A DNA stretch of 8,078 nucleotides from Bacteroidota bacterium (GTDB lineage: Bacteria > Bacteroidota > Bacteroidia > Chitinophagales > Chitinophagaceae). Under the pieces are notes generated by a model. That model searched no databases. It was not told the origin of the DNA and worked only from the letters and a program-made list of their open reading frames with translations. The stretch lies in NCBI GenBank assembly GCA_023386855.1, contig JAEWIW010000089.1, positions 1 through 8,078 on the forward strand, read 5' to 3'. This document shows, one piece after another, positions 1 to 5,979 of this stretch; positions within the stretch are counted from its first letter, which is position 1; each line of letters begins with the position of its first letter. The translations under genes and the position numbers were made by a program.

Positions 1-572
1 AGGTTATCCATTTCACATTTGGCATGGAATTCATCGAGCGACAAGGCATGGAAGCACACTTCGGAACCATCACTCAGCAAGGCTTTCACTTCAAGAAGGT
101 GTTCTCTTGTGCTCCTGTATACAACCGAATTGGATCCGCATGAATTGTTGCCCACCATGCCGCCGATCATCGCCCTGTTGGCAGTGGAAGTTTCGGGACC
201 AAAGAACAGGGAATGTTCATAGAGGAACATATTCAGTTCATCGCGGATCACCCCGGGTTCAACACGAACCCAGTGTTCATGCTTATTCAATTCAAGTATC
301 CTGGTAAAATTTTTTGAAACGTCAACGATGATACCATTTCCCACCACCTGGCCGGCAAGAGATGTTCCTGCGGTCCTGGGTATCAGTGAAGTTTGCTCCG
401 ATTGAGCAAAAGCAATCAGCTTTTTCAGGTCATCCTGGTTTTTGGGAATCGCAACTGCCAGCGGCATTTCACGGTATGCCGAAGCGTCCGTGGCATAAAG
501 GGTCCGCATGGTTTTATCAAAAAATAGCTCACCATCAAGTTGAGCAGCAAGTTGTTCAAGCCTGGCCTTCAT
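1..572 (-). CDS. FAD-linked oxidase, N-terminal part (D-lactate/glycolate dehydrogenase type); runs off the left edge
   Basis: The minus strand is open from the ATG at 570-572 to the window edge, giving 190 residues with the C-terminus missing. An in-frame TAA lies about 30 bases upstream with no other ATG between, so this start is firm. The protein reads as the N-terminal half of the FAD-binding domain of the vanillyl-alcohol-oxidase (PCMH) fold. YATDASAYREMPLAV is at about 26-40, the FAD pyrophosphate loop PRTAGTSLAGQ at 65-75, VEPGVIRDELN at 104-114, FFGPETSTANRAMIGGM at 123-139 and the second loop GNNSCGSNS at 141-149. Relatives of this type oxidise 2-hydroxyacids such as D-lactate or glycolate and often carry a C-terminal iron-sulfur domain of the GlcF/YdiJ kind, in total near 950-1000 residues. 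That part is outside the window, so substrate and fusion are unproven. No signal peptide is visible. An inverted repeat lies 49-86 bases upstream of the start. Confidence 0.88.
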   Translation of the reverse strand, partial: MKARLEQLAAQLDGELFFDKTMRTLYATDASAYREMPLAVAIPKNQDDLKKLIAFAQSEQTSLIPRTAGTSLAGQVVGNGIIVDVSKNFTRILELNKHEHWVRVEPGVIRDELNMFLYEHSLFFGPETSTANRAMIGGMVGNNSCGSNSVVYRSTREHLLEVKALLSDGSEVCFHALSLDEFHAKCEMDN

Positions 573-620
573 GAAAATATTTTGATGCTTATCCGCAAGT
601 TATGACAGGAAACTGAAAGC

Positions 621-658
621 AATGACTATAATCATATGGTTGCCTTATTGTAGTCATT
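621..658. repeat. Inverted repeat between the FAD-oxidase start and a candidate plus-strand promoter
   Basis: AATGACTATAA at 621-631 is matched by TTGTAGTCATT at 648-658: 11 positions pair, ten by Watson-Crick and one as T-G, around a 16-base spacer. It lies 49-86 bases upstream of the minus-strand FAD-oxidase ATG and ends in the possible -33 box of a plus-strand candidate promoter. It could be a repressor or activator operator, or a hairpin in the 5' leader of the FAD-oxidase mRNA. The repeat is seen directly; the role is inferred. Confidence 0.55.
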
Positions 659-687
659 AGCAACAAGACACCTTGGGACTAATTTTG
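656..687 (+). promoter_or_regulatory. Candidate Bacteroidota-type promoter facing right
   Basis: TAATTTTG at 680-687 fits the Bacteroidota -7 consensus TAnnTTTG exactly. TTAG at 657-660 lies 19 bases upstream, where the -33 TTTG box is expected, and matches three of four bases. Transcription would begin near 693-695 and meet the terminator at 783-815. No coding region lies between, so the promoter would drive a non-coding RNA if it is active. Confidence 0.35.
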
Positions 688-693
688 TCTTAT

Positions 694-815
694 CAATTTG
701 ATCACTGAGCTACTGTAGAAATCAATAAACGATAACGCATAGCTTGCTCTATAAAGATGGTTTGATGTATATTGGGGTTATGGCCCTGGCTTGTTGGTTA
801 GCTGGGGCTTTTTTT
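694..815 (+). ncRNA. Possible small RNA of about 120 nt (promoter-to-terminator unit without an ORF)
   Basis: The unit is inferred from a consensus -7 element just upstream and a clear intrinsic terminator at its end, with no credible reading frame between. A 5' hairpin can form between TTGAT at 698-702 and ATCAA at 721-725. A short ATAG/CTAT hairpin is possible around 740-752, and the 3' end is the terminator stem. I do not recognise an Rfam family. The alternative is a terminator that stops antisense transcription or belongs to a lost gene. Confidence 0.3.
783..815 (+). terminator. Intrinsic terminator on the plus strand with no visible upstream gene
   Basis: GCCCTGGC (783-790) pairs along eight positions with GCTGGGGC (801-808), two of them G-T, around a 10-base loop. 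Seven T residues follow at 809-815. Read on the minus strand the hairpin is not followed by T residues, so it does not serve the 833-1306 gene that ends beside it. The nearest genes on both sides are on the minus strand. Confidence 0.7.
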
Positions 816-832
816 ATGCGTATAGTTAAAGC

Positions 833-1306
833 TTACTTTTTACTTTTTCCTCCTGACATTTTTCTAACTACCTGCGGGAACAGGCTGTCAAAAACCGGTT
901 TCTGATCTTTCCTGCATAATCTCCTGATCTGCCTGAAATGACCAAGAAAGGCCTTGTCAATCGAAGCCTGGTTCTGACCAATGATGTTGGCCAGGGAATC
1001 TACTTCTGCTTTGGAAGCTGTATCAGCTATGGCAAGTTTGAAAAAACGCTGTTTTGAATTGGACAACTGGCTGAACATCGGCTTCATACTATCCCAATGC
1101 AGGTGTTTTGCTGTTTCAAACTGCCTGAACTGGTTCTCATCGAACTTTACATCGTTCTTTAAAAAATTGGTCAGCGCATTACCCTGTTGGGGTTTGGATG
1201 GCTTATGGTCCCTTCCGAATAACCAAAGGGAAAGAATGACCAGGTTGGCTACCAGCAGGATGGCTGAAAGAATAATGAGGGCTTTATTTTTTGCTAATTT
1301 CTCCAT
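833..1306 (-). CDS. Membrane-anchored Spy/CpxP/CnrX-like periplasmic protein
   Basis: This 157-residue protein has a short basic N-terminus (MEKLAKNK) and one hydrophobic segment at about 9-30, which fits an uncleaved anchor leaving the rest in the periplasm. Residues 45-150 are predicted helical and read like the LTxxQ (Spy/CpxP/CnrX, periplasmic heavy-metal sensor) fold: NFLKNDVKFDENQFRQFETAKHLHWDSM at about 47-74 (helix with His68 and His70), QLSNSKQRFFKLA at 80-92, EVDSLANIIGQNQASID at 101-117, and the block HFRQIRRLC at 123-131 followed by KDQKPVFDSL at 133-142. The C-terminus is basic. Its ATG overlaps the TAA of the putative anti-sigma gene by one base (TAATG), so the two are probably translationally coupled. 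By analogy with CnrX or CpxP it may sense metal or misfolded protein and tune the anti-sigma. The fold is likely; ligand and partner are inferred. Confidence 0.75.
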   Translation of the reverse strand: MEKLAKNKALIILSAILLVANLVILSLWLFGRDHKPSKPQQGNALTNFLKNDVKFDENQFRQFETAKHLHWDSMKPMFSQLSNSKQRFFKLAIADTASKAEVDSLANIIGQNQASIDKAFLGHFRQIRRLCRKDQKPVFDSLFPQVVRKMSGGKSKK

Positions 1307-1638
1307 TAGGGTTCAGTGATTTCGGATTCATAAAAGGAAGTCAATGCCAGGTTATATTCTTCAGGTCCCTGTTTTTCGATGGAGGATTGTGAAGCAATAT
1401 TGACCTCTTCCTTAAACACCACAATGAAATTGGTAAACACCACCGCTGCAAGAACCGTTGCGAAGACCAGCGGCCTCGTAATGAAACTGCCTGCGCGGTC
1501 CCAGATCGAACGCGATTCATAAACAAGTTTTGCCTGCAGCCTGGTAAAAAAGAAATCAGGTGCGGAAGCCCTTTTAAGGCCGTTCAGGCTATCCAGGGTT
1601 TCCTGGATTTTCCTGTCCAATTCGGATCTGTTTTTCAT
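1306..1638 (-). CDS. Short single-TM protein, putative anti-sigma factor
   Basis: The ATG at 1636-1638 gives 110 residues; a TTG two codons further upstream is possible but less attractive. The order is a charged cytoplasmic N-terminus at 1-50 (SELDRKIQETLDSLNG at 5-20, then APDFFFTRLQAKL at 26-38), one transmembrane segment at about 55-75 and a short acidic periplasmic tail of about 35 residues. It lacks the HxxxCxxC zinc motif of ZAS anti-sigma factors and has no FecR-type periplasmic domain. It is called an anti-sigma mainly from position, directly after the ECF sigma gene (gap 38 bases) and overlapping the CnrX-like gene by one base, and from topology, which resembles CnrY (about 95 residues, one TM). 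In that model residues 1-50 would bind the sigma factor and the tail would contact the periplasmic sensor. Confidence 0.65.
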   Translation of the reverse strand: MKNRSELDRKIQETLDSLNGLKRASAPDFFFTRLQAKLVYESRSIWDRAGSFITRPLVFATVLAAVVFTNFIVVFKEEVNIASQSSIEKQGPEEYNLALTSFYESEITEP

Positions 1639-1676
1639 ACGCAAAGTTTGACGATGTTAGCTTTAAAAACTTGTGT

Positions 1677-2246
1677 TTACTCCTGCTTATAAAAACCTTC
1701 TAAAGTCTTTTTAAGATTATTCTTTCCCCGGTGTATAAGGGATTCCACCGAGGATAGGGATGTTTCCATTACTTCACTGATCTCCTGGTAACTTAATCCT
1801 TCCACCTTATTCAATGTAAAAGCGATTCTTTGTTGTTCCGGTAGCCTTGCGATAGCCTTGAACAAAACGGCCGCATTTTCCTTTCGATCGAGTTCAACAC
1901 CGGGATGTACAAAGTCGGGAAGATCGATCATCACTTCATTATCCATCCCGAATAAGGAACGCATCATGGCAAAACGCTTTTTCCGTTTCTTTTTTTTCTC
2001 ATGGTCGAGCGACTTGGTAATAGTGATCCTGTATAGCCAGGTGGATAATTTGGAGTCACCTTTAAAACCACCGATCGACAAATACACCTGTAAAAAAACT
2101 TCCTGGGCCACATCTTCCGCATCCTGCATATTCTGAACAATTCCAAGCGCTGTATTATAAACCATATCCTTCCAGGTTTCTACCGTTTCCCTGAATGCAG
2201 ATGGATCTCCTTCTTTAAGTCGTTTAACTAATACAGGGTCGTTCAA
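1677..2246 (-). CDS. ECF-type RNA polymerase sigma-70 factor
   Basis: The 189-residue protein has the two-domain layout of an extracytoplasmic-function sigma factor. Sigma-2 covers about 22-92, with region 2.2 DAEDVAQEVFLQVY (42-55) and region 2.3/2.4 FKGDSKLSTWLYRITITKSL (61-80) followed by a strongly basic stretch (HEKKKKRKKR, 82-91). A linker runs to about 125. Sigma-4 covers 126-180, with RLPEQQRIAFTLNKVEGLSY (134-153) and the helix-turn-helix around EISEVMETSLSSVESLIHRG (155-174). The start is a TTG at 2244-2246: no upstream in-frame ATG exists before a stop, and the next internal ATG (codon 28) would remove part of sigma-2. It begins 30 bases after the barrel stop and is followed by the putative anti-sigma and CnrX-like genes, so it is probably released by an envelope signal. 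Its targets, perhaps this operon itself, are not shown. Confidence 0.92.
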   Translation of the reverse strand: MNDPVLVKRLKEGDPSAFRETVETWKDMVYNTALGIVQNMQDAEDVAQEVFLQVYLSIGGFKGDSKLSTWLYRITITKSLDHEKKKKRKKRFAMMRSLFGMDNEVMIDLPDFVHPGVELDRKENAAVLFKAIARLPEQQRIAFTLNKVEGLSYQEISEVMETSLSSVESLIHRGKNNLKKTLEGFYKQE

Positions 2247-2253
2247 ATCGGGT

Positions 2254-2284
2254 TTAATTAATGTCTGTCTGCGATATTAATTAA
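2254..2284. repeat. Pair of TTAATTAA palindromes between the barrel and sigma genes
   Basis: TTAATTAA occurs at 2254-2261 and 2277-2284, 23 bases apart start to start. The second copy includes the barrel's stop codon, and the first lies 8-15 bases upstream of the sigma TTG start. Bacteroidota ribosomes tend to rely on AT-rich, unstructured leaders rather than Shine-Dalgarno pairing, so this AT-rich stretch may simply help initiation. A protein or RNase site is possible but unproven. Confidence 0.4.
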
Positions 2285-5099
2285 AATTTCCCGGCCTTTG
2301 CCCTCTTTGAAACGACCTGTTGCTTCTTCCTGATGGTCCAGGCTCCTGTTCTGGCTGTGCTTTTCCTTTACCAAAATTCCTGAGCTTATAACTGAATGTC
2401 AGCATAAAATACTGCTGCAATACTTTTGTCTGGTAGTCTTCAATATACGTTTCAGTAACGCTTCTTCCAATACTCTTGTTTTGTTTTAATAAGTCGAACA
2501 CGGTCAGCTTTAATTCTCCTTTCTGACCCTTCAGGAATTTTTTGGCCACACCCATATTCCACAAAAAGTACTGCTGGTAGAATCCATCGGTAAGCCCCTT
2601 ATAGGTTTGAAGGTTCATATCATTCTGCAATACCCATCCATTTTTAGTAAGAAGATTGGATGAGAAACCAGCCGATTGAGTAAAATAATCATTGTTAAGC
2701 CTGGGTTGTAAGCTGTTTCTAACCTTGCTGATATTGGCCGAATAGGACAGGTTAAAATCAACAAATTCACTGATATTGCTGGCAATAGTTGCTCCCATCC
2801 GGACATTATTATTACGGGTGAAATTGGATTCATTGTTGATCATTCCGGGGATTTTGGAAAAACTATAACCTCCATTAAAATTCATGGTTGATTTTATAAA
2901 TTTTAAGGGGAAGCCCAGGCTGAAAAATGACCGGGCATTCCAGAAACCATCAAGGTTAATGGGCTTGGTAAGCTGTGATCCTTTATAAAGGGTTACTGAA
3001 GGGGTAAGCATTGAATCCTGTGACGCAATAAAACTTGCATTACCTATATAATTGCTTGCTTTTTCAGCCGAAACATTGGCAAAAAAGCTAAGGTTTTTAT
3101 TCGATTGCGTGAAGTTATACCTGGCCCATAGCCTGTGCGAATAGCTTTGATCGAGGCTTGCATTACCTGTAGATAAAAACAAGGGATTATCGTTATTGAT
3201 CACCTGGTTCAGTTCATACACCGATGGTGCGTCAACAGAAGTACGGTAATTCATGCGCAAAGTTGATTTCGGTGAAAGCTTTGCATGAAAATTCATTTCC
3301 GGGAGCAGGTTGGTAAAGTTGCGGTGAATATTAAATTTTTCGGGAAAATCATAGGTGGTACTCAGGTCTGATTGCTGGTAGTTTACTCCTACCGAGAAGT
3401 TTTTATCACGGTCTCCAATACGATAATTTACTCCAGCACGGTGAGTGGTATAAGTGTTGTCAAAAACCGTGGAAAGACTATCATCCCTGTCGGAATATTT
3501 ACCCGTAAAATCATTCATACGGAAAGCCTGTTTGTCGGAAGTATTGAACGATTTTGAAGGGTTATAATTAAACTGCAGCTGGCCTTTCTTCCCTATGGGT
3601 TCAACATAAGAAAGATTGGTGGAAAGAGAAAGCCCGTTGTTATACTGGTCGGTAAACTGGCGGGTGGAGTCATTTTCATTGGAGCTGCTGGTAAGGGCAT
3701 CGAGGTATCGGTCATTGTTGCGTTCGTTATAGCCCGCATTAATGCCAATAGAAAAGTTTCTTCCACGTTTAGCAAAGCGGTGCCTGAAAAGCAGTCCTGT
3801 ATTGGCATTGAAGCCCGAGCTGGTACGGGTAGTAATATTTTGGGTCTGGCTTTGAACAACGGTTTTAGGGAAATAGTTCACGCCTTCTACAGAACTTAAA
3901 GATTGATTTTTCTGCAAACTGAAGGAGGGTGTAATGATCAGGCTGTTGTTGGAATCAATATCGTATTCAATCCGCATATTGGCCCGGTGGTTGGTATTTT
4001 CAGTTGTACTTCTGGATACCTGGTTGTAGAACCTGTTCGATTCGGAGCTGGTAAAGATCTGCCTGTCGATTAGGTTTTCAGTTTCACTGTTCCTGTTGTT
4101 GAAAAAGTAACTACCCGAGATGGTCAGTTTTTCCGATAGCTTGTCATTATAATTTATACCCAGGGCATTGGTCTTGTTAATTCCCGGAGCCTGCCAGGTC
4201 ATGAAGTTTCCACCGCCTCTTCCGCCACGACCGCCGCCCTGGGCAGTAACGCCCAGAAGATCTTCCTCTGCAAAATTCTGCTGGTTGATATTATTTGTCA
4301 TACCCACGATCGAGATCCTGCGGTTCTTGTTAAGAATGGTCATATTGCCCCCAATGGAATAATGATTATCGGTTCCATAGCCAGCATAGACCCGTCCATA
4401 TTGTCCATTGCGCATATCCGCCTTGGTAACAATATTCAGGGCTTTAACGGTATTGGCATCTTCAACCCCGGAGAATTGCGCCTGGTCGCTCTGCCGGTCA
4501 TAGACCTGGATTTTATCGATCATTTCGGCGGGTAGGTTTTTTAATGCAGCATTGGCATCGTCGCCGAAAAATTCACGTCCATCAATAGTTACTTTTTTTA
4601 CATCTTCACCACCTGATTTCACTACTCCATCCTCCACTGTGATTCCAGGCATTTTTCTTACCATATCCTGTGCATCTGCATCCGGGTTAACTTTATAGTT
4701 GCTTGCGGAATATTCGAGGGTATCTGCTTTCTGCTTTACGCCAGGGGTTGTGGCTTTAATCACCACTTCTTCCAGCTCGCTTGAAGTATGGTTAAGGATG
4801 ATGGATCGGAGAAAACTATTCCGGGTAAGCTGGAGAATGGTGTCGAATTTGTTAAATCCTACAGAGCTAACCGATAACCGGTAGATGCCGGCCTGGAGTT
4901 CACGGAATTCGAATGATCCCGAGGTGGAGGAAACGGCCGACCTGCTTGTTTTTGCCATAGTATCGGTAAGGGTAATAGTAGCGCTGGCCAGGCCCCGGTT
5001 TTCCCCGGCTTCCCTGATCATTCCCCTTAAATTGATCGATTGTGCAGAGCCCTGAAGAATGATAAAAAATCCCAGGATCAAAAGCGTAAATCCTTTCAT
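2277..5099 (-). CDS. Outer-membrane beta-barrel protein, TonB-receptor-like, with N-terminal CarboxypepD-reg-like domain
   Basis: The 940-residue protein starts at an ATG with a signal peptide (MKGFTLLILGFFIILQGSAQ, 1-20). Next comes a carboxypeptidase-regulatory-like beta-sandwich at about 22-106. A plug-like domain at about 125-226 contains ADTLEYSASNYKVNPDADAQ (125-144), MVRKMPGITVEDG (146-158), KKVTIDGREFFGDDANAALK (168-187), and QVYDRQSDQAQFSG (198-211). The rest, 230 to about 907, has the alternating strands and Asn/Ser-rich loops of a large barrel, closest to the outer-membrane beta-barrel family OMP_b-brl_3. An extracellular or plug-proximal loop has a glycine run, GGGRGGRGGGN, at 288-298. 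The last strand (YFMLTFSYKLRNF) is followed by a hydrophilic tail of about 30 residues ending RGQRPGNFN. It is the first gene of the sigma/anti-sigma/CnrX-like operon. A SusD partner is absent, so polysaccharide import of the Sus type is not supported. The substrate is unknown; siderophore, metal or peptide are all possible. Confidence 0.9.
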   Translation of the reverse strand: MKGFTLLILGFFIILQGSAQSINLRGMIREAGENRGLASATITLTDTMAKTSRSAVSSTSGSFEFRELQAGIYRLSVSSVGFNKFDTILQLTRNSFLRSIILNHTSSELEEVVIKATTPGVKQKADTLEYSASNYKVNPDADAQDMVRKMPGITVEDGVVKSGGEDVKKVTIDGREFFGDDANAALKNLPAEMIDKIQVYDRQSDQAQFSGVEDANTVKALNIVTKADMRNGQYGRVYAGYGTDNHYSIGGNMTILNKNRRISIVGMTNNINQQNFAEEDLLGVTAQGGGRGGRGGGNFMTWQAPGINKTNALGINYNDKLSEKLTISGSYFFNNRNSETENLIDRQIFTSSESNRFYNQVSRSTTENTNHRANMRIEYDIDSNNSLIITPSFSLQKNQSLSSVEGVNYFPKTVVQSQTQNITTRTSSGFNANTGLLFRHRFAKRGRNFSIGINAGYNERNNDRYLDALTSSSNENDSTRQFTDQYNNGLSLSTNLSYVEPIGKKGQLQFNYNPSKSFNTSDKQAFRMNDFTGKYSDRDDSLSTVFDNTYTTHRAGVNYRIGDRDKNFSVGVNYQQSDLSTTYDFPEKFNIHRNFTNLLPEMNFHAKLSPKSTLRMNYRTSVDAPSVYELNQVINNDNPLFLSTGNASLDQSYSHRLWARYNFTQSNKNLSFFANVSAEKASNYIGNASFIASQDSMLTPSVTLYKGSQLTKPINLDGFWNARSFFSLGFPLKFIKSTMNFNGGYSFSKIPGMINNESNFTRNNNVRMGATIASNISEFVDFNLSYSANISKVRNSLQPRLNNDYFTQSAGFSSNLLTKNGWVLQNDMNLQTYKGLTDGFYQQYFLWNMGVAKKFLKGQKGELKLTVFDLLKQNKSIGRSVTETYIEDYQTKVLQQYFMLTFSYKLRNFGKGKAQPEQEPGPSGRSNRSFQRGQRPGNFN

Positions 5100-5229
5100 A
5101 TAAGTTCAACCTTTGCGACATAAGACGATGAGTTATCCATATTCCTTCTATTGGCCTGGAGAAAATCACAGATGTTAAAAAAAATTAATCCGGGAGCATG
5201 CAATCATTCAACACAATGTAGGGGTGGGG

Positions 5230-5237
5230 TATATTTG
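5230..5237 (+). promoter_or_regulatory. -7 element of the DUF5606 gene promoter
   Basis: TATATTTG fits the Bacteroidota consensus TAnnTTTG exactly and would place the transcription start near 5243, giving a leader of about 70 bases before the ATG at 5314. No good TTTG box is present about 19 bases upstream, so the -33 element is weak or absent. No matching promoter was found for the opposite-facing barrel operon, which may use another sigma factor. Confidence 0.5.
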
Positions 5238-5313
5238 TAGATTCTGAATATTTTAAAAACAGGGAGCAAGAGCAAAACCTTTATCTTGCAGCACTTTTTA
5301 AATCAGCACTGAT

Positions 5314-5889
5314 ATGGAATACGGTAAAATTATTGCGGTAACCGGGTTACCAGGATTGTTTGAATTGATGAGCAGCAAAAGTGATGGGGCAATCGTGAGA
5401 TCACTTGATGATAAGACCACCAAGTTTGTTTCAAGCCGGGTACATAATTTTTCCCATCTTGAAAGCATTGAAGTTTATACCATTCGCGAGAATGTTAACC
5501 TCGCCGACGTGTTCCAGGCAATGGAAAAAAATGGAGAGAAAGCCCCTGATGGAAAGGATGCAAAAGCGTTAAAATCCTATTTTGAAAAAGTTTATCCCGA
5601 CCTGGATTTTTCAAGGGTATATAACAGTGACCTGAAAAAAATGGTGAAATGGTTCCAGACCCTGAAAGAAAATGAAGTGGATATCAAGGTAAGGACTGCT
5701 GAAGAAGTACAACCGACCGATGAGCCGGTAGAAGAAAATGCAGTTGAGGCAGCTGCTTCAGAAGAAAAAGCAGAAGAGCCCAAGGCCAAACGCAGTACAA
5801 AGAAGAAGGCTGAAGATGCGCCTGCCGAGCCAGCAACCGAAGAAGCAAAGCCTAAAAAGACTACCAGGAAAAAGAAAACAGAAGAATAA
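5314..5889 (+). CDS. DUF5606 family protein with Lys/Ala/Glu-rich C-terminal tail
   Basis: The 191-residue protein begins MEYGKIIAVTGLPGLFELMS and continues with IVRSLDDKTTKFVSS (about 27-41), SIEVYTIRENVNLADVFQAM (51-70) and the conserved end block SYFEKVYPDLDFSRVYNSDL (88-107) plus KKMVKWFQTLKE (108-119). This pattern fits DUF5606, a Bacteroidota family of unknown function, usually of around 140 residues. From about 130 the sequence is low-complexity and resembles a histone-H1-like tail. Two similar units lie at 154-168 and 176-190, EEPKAKRSTKKKAED and EEAKPKKTTRKKKTE. No signal peptide or TM segment is seen, so it is cytoplasmic. It has its own leader and likely promoter, and a strong terminator 17 bases after the stop. 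The tail could bind nucleic acid; that is an inference from composition only. Confidence 0.85.
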   Translation: MEYGKIIAVTGLPGLFELMSSKSDGAIVRSLDDKTTKFVSSRVHNFSHLESIEVYTIRENVNLADVFQAMEKNGEKAPDGKDAKALKSYFEKVYPDLDFSRVYNSDLKKMVKWFQTLKENEVDIKVRTAEEVQPTDEPVEENAVEAAASEEKAEEPKAKRSTKKKAEDAPAEPATEEAKPKKTTRKKKTEE

Positions 5890-5906
5890 ATTACCATTAC
5901 ATAGGG

Positions 5907-5956
5907 GCCCGGTTTTTTCGTGCGGCAATTTGCCCCGTGGAAAACCGGGCTTTTTT
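5907..5956 (+). terminator. Intrinsic terminator after the DUF5606 gene, close in front of the peptidase gene
   Basis: GCCCGGTTTT (5907-5916) and AAAACCGGGC (5941-5950) are perfect complements, ten pairs, enclosing a 24-base loop that can itself fold through GGCA/TGCC. Six T residues follow (5951-5956). The stem base lies only 29 bases before the peptidase ATG at 5980, so it probably limits read-through into that gene. Confidence 0.85.
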
Positions 5957-5979
5957 ATTGATGAAATAAATTAAAGCAT

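Larger units (their letters stand above)
573..832. other. Non-coding gap between the FAD-oxidase and CnrX-like genes
   Basis: This 260-base stretch has no convincing reading frame. It holds the inverted repeat at 621-658, a candidate plus-strand promoter, a possible small RNA and the terminator at 783-815. ACGCATA at 735-741 and TATGCGT at 815-821 are complementary and bracket the terminator region. No tRNA cloverleaf is seen. The minus-strand operon has no obvious own terminator here. Confidence 0.6.

Noticed and set aside
19..574. Plus-strand open frames of 66-70 codons
   Set aside because: They lie opposite the FAD-oxidase coding sequence, have unlikely composition and no family resemblance.
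783..815. Terminator for the minus-strand sigma operon
   Set aside because: On the minus strand the hairpin is preceded, not followed, by its T/A tract, so it has no termination signal in that direction.
573..832. tRNA or known structured RNA in the gap
   Set aside because: No cloverleaf, no T-loop GTTCGA-type motif and no CCA end were found; only a promoter-terminator pair supports an RNA.
833..2246. FecI/FecR-type iron-uptake regulation
   Set aside because: The one-TM protein ends about 35 residues after its TM segment and has no FecR periplasmic domain; the barrel lacks an evident N-terminal signalling (STN) domain.
2277..5099. SusC-type glycan importer
   Set aside because: No SusD gene is adjacent and the plug/barrel motifs fit the OMP_b-brl_3 kind better than SusC; it is described as a TonB-receptor-like barrel only.
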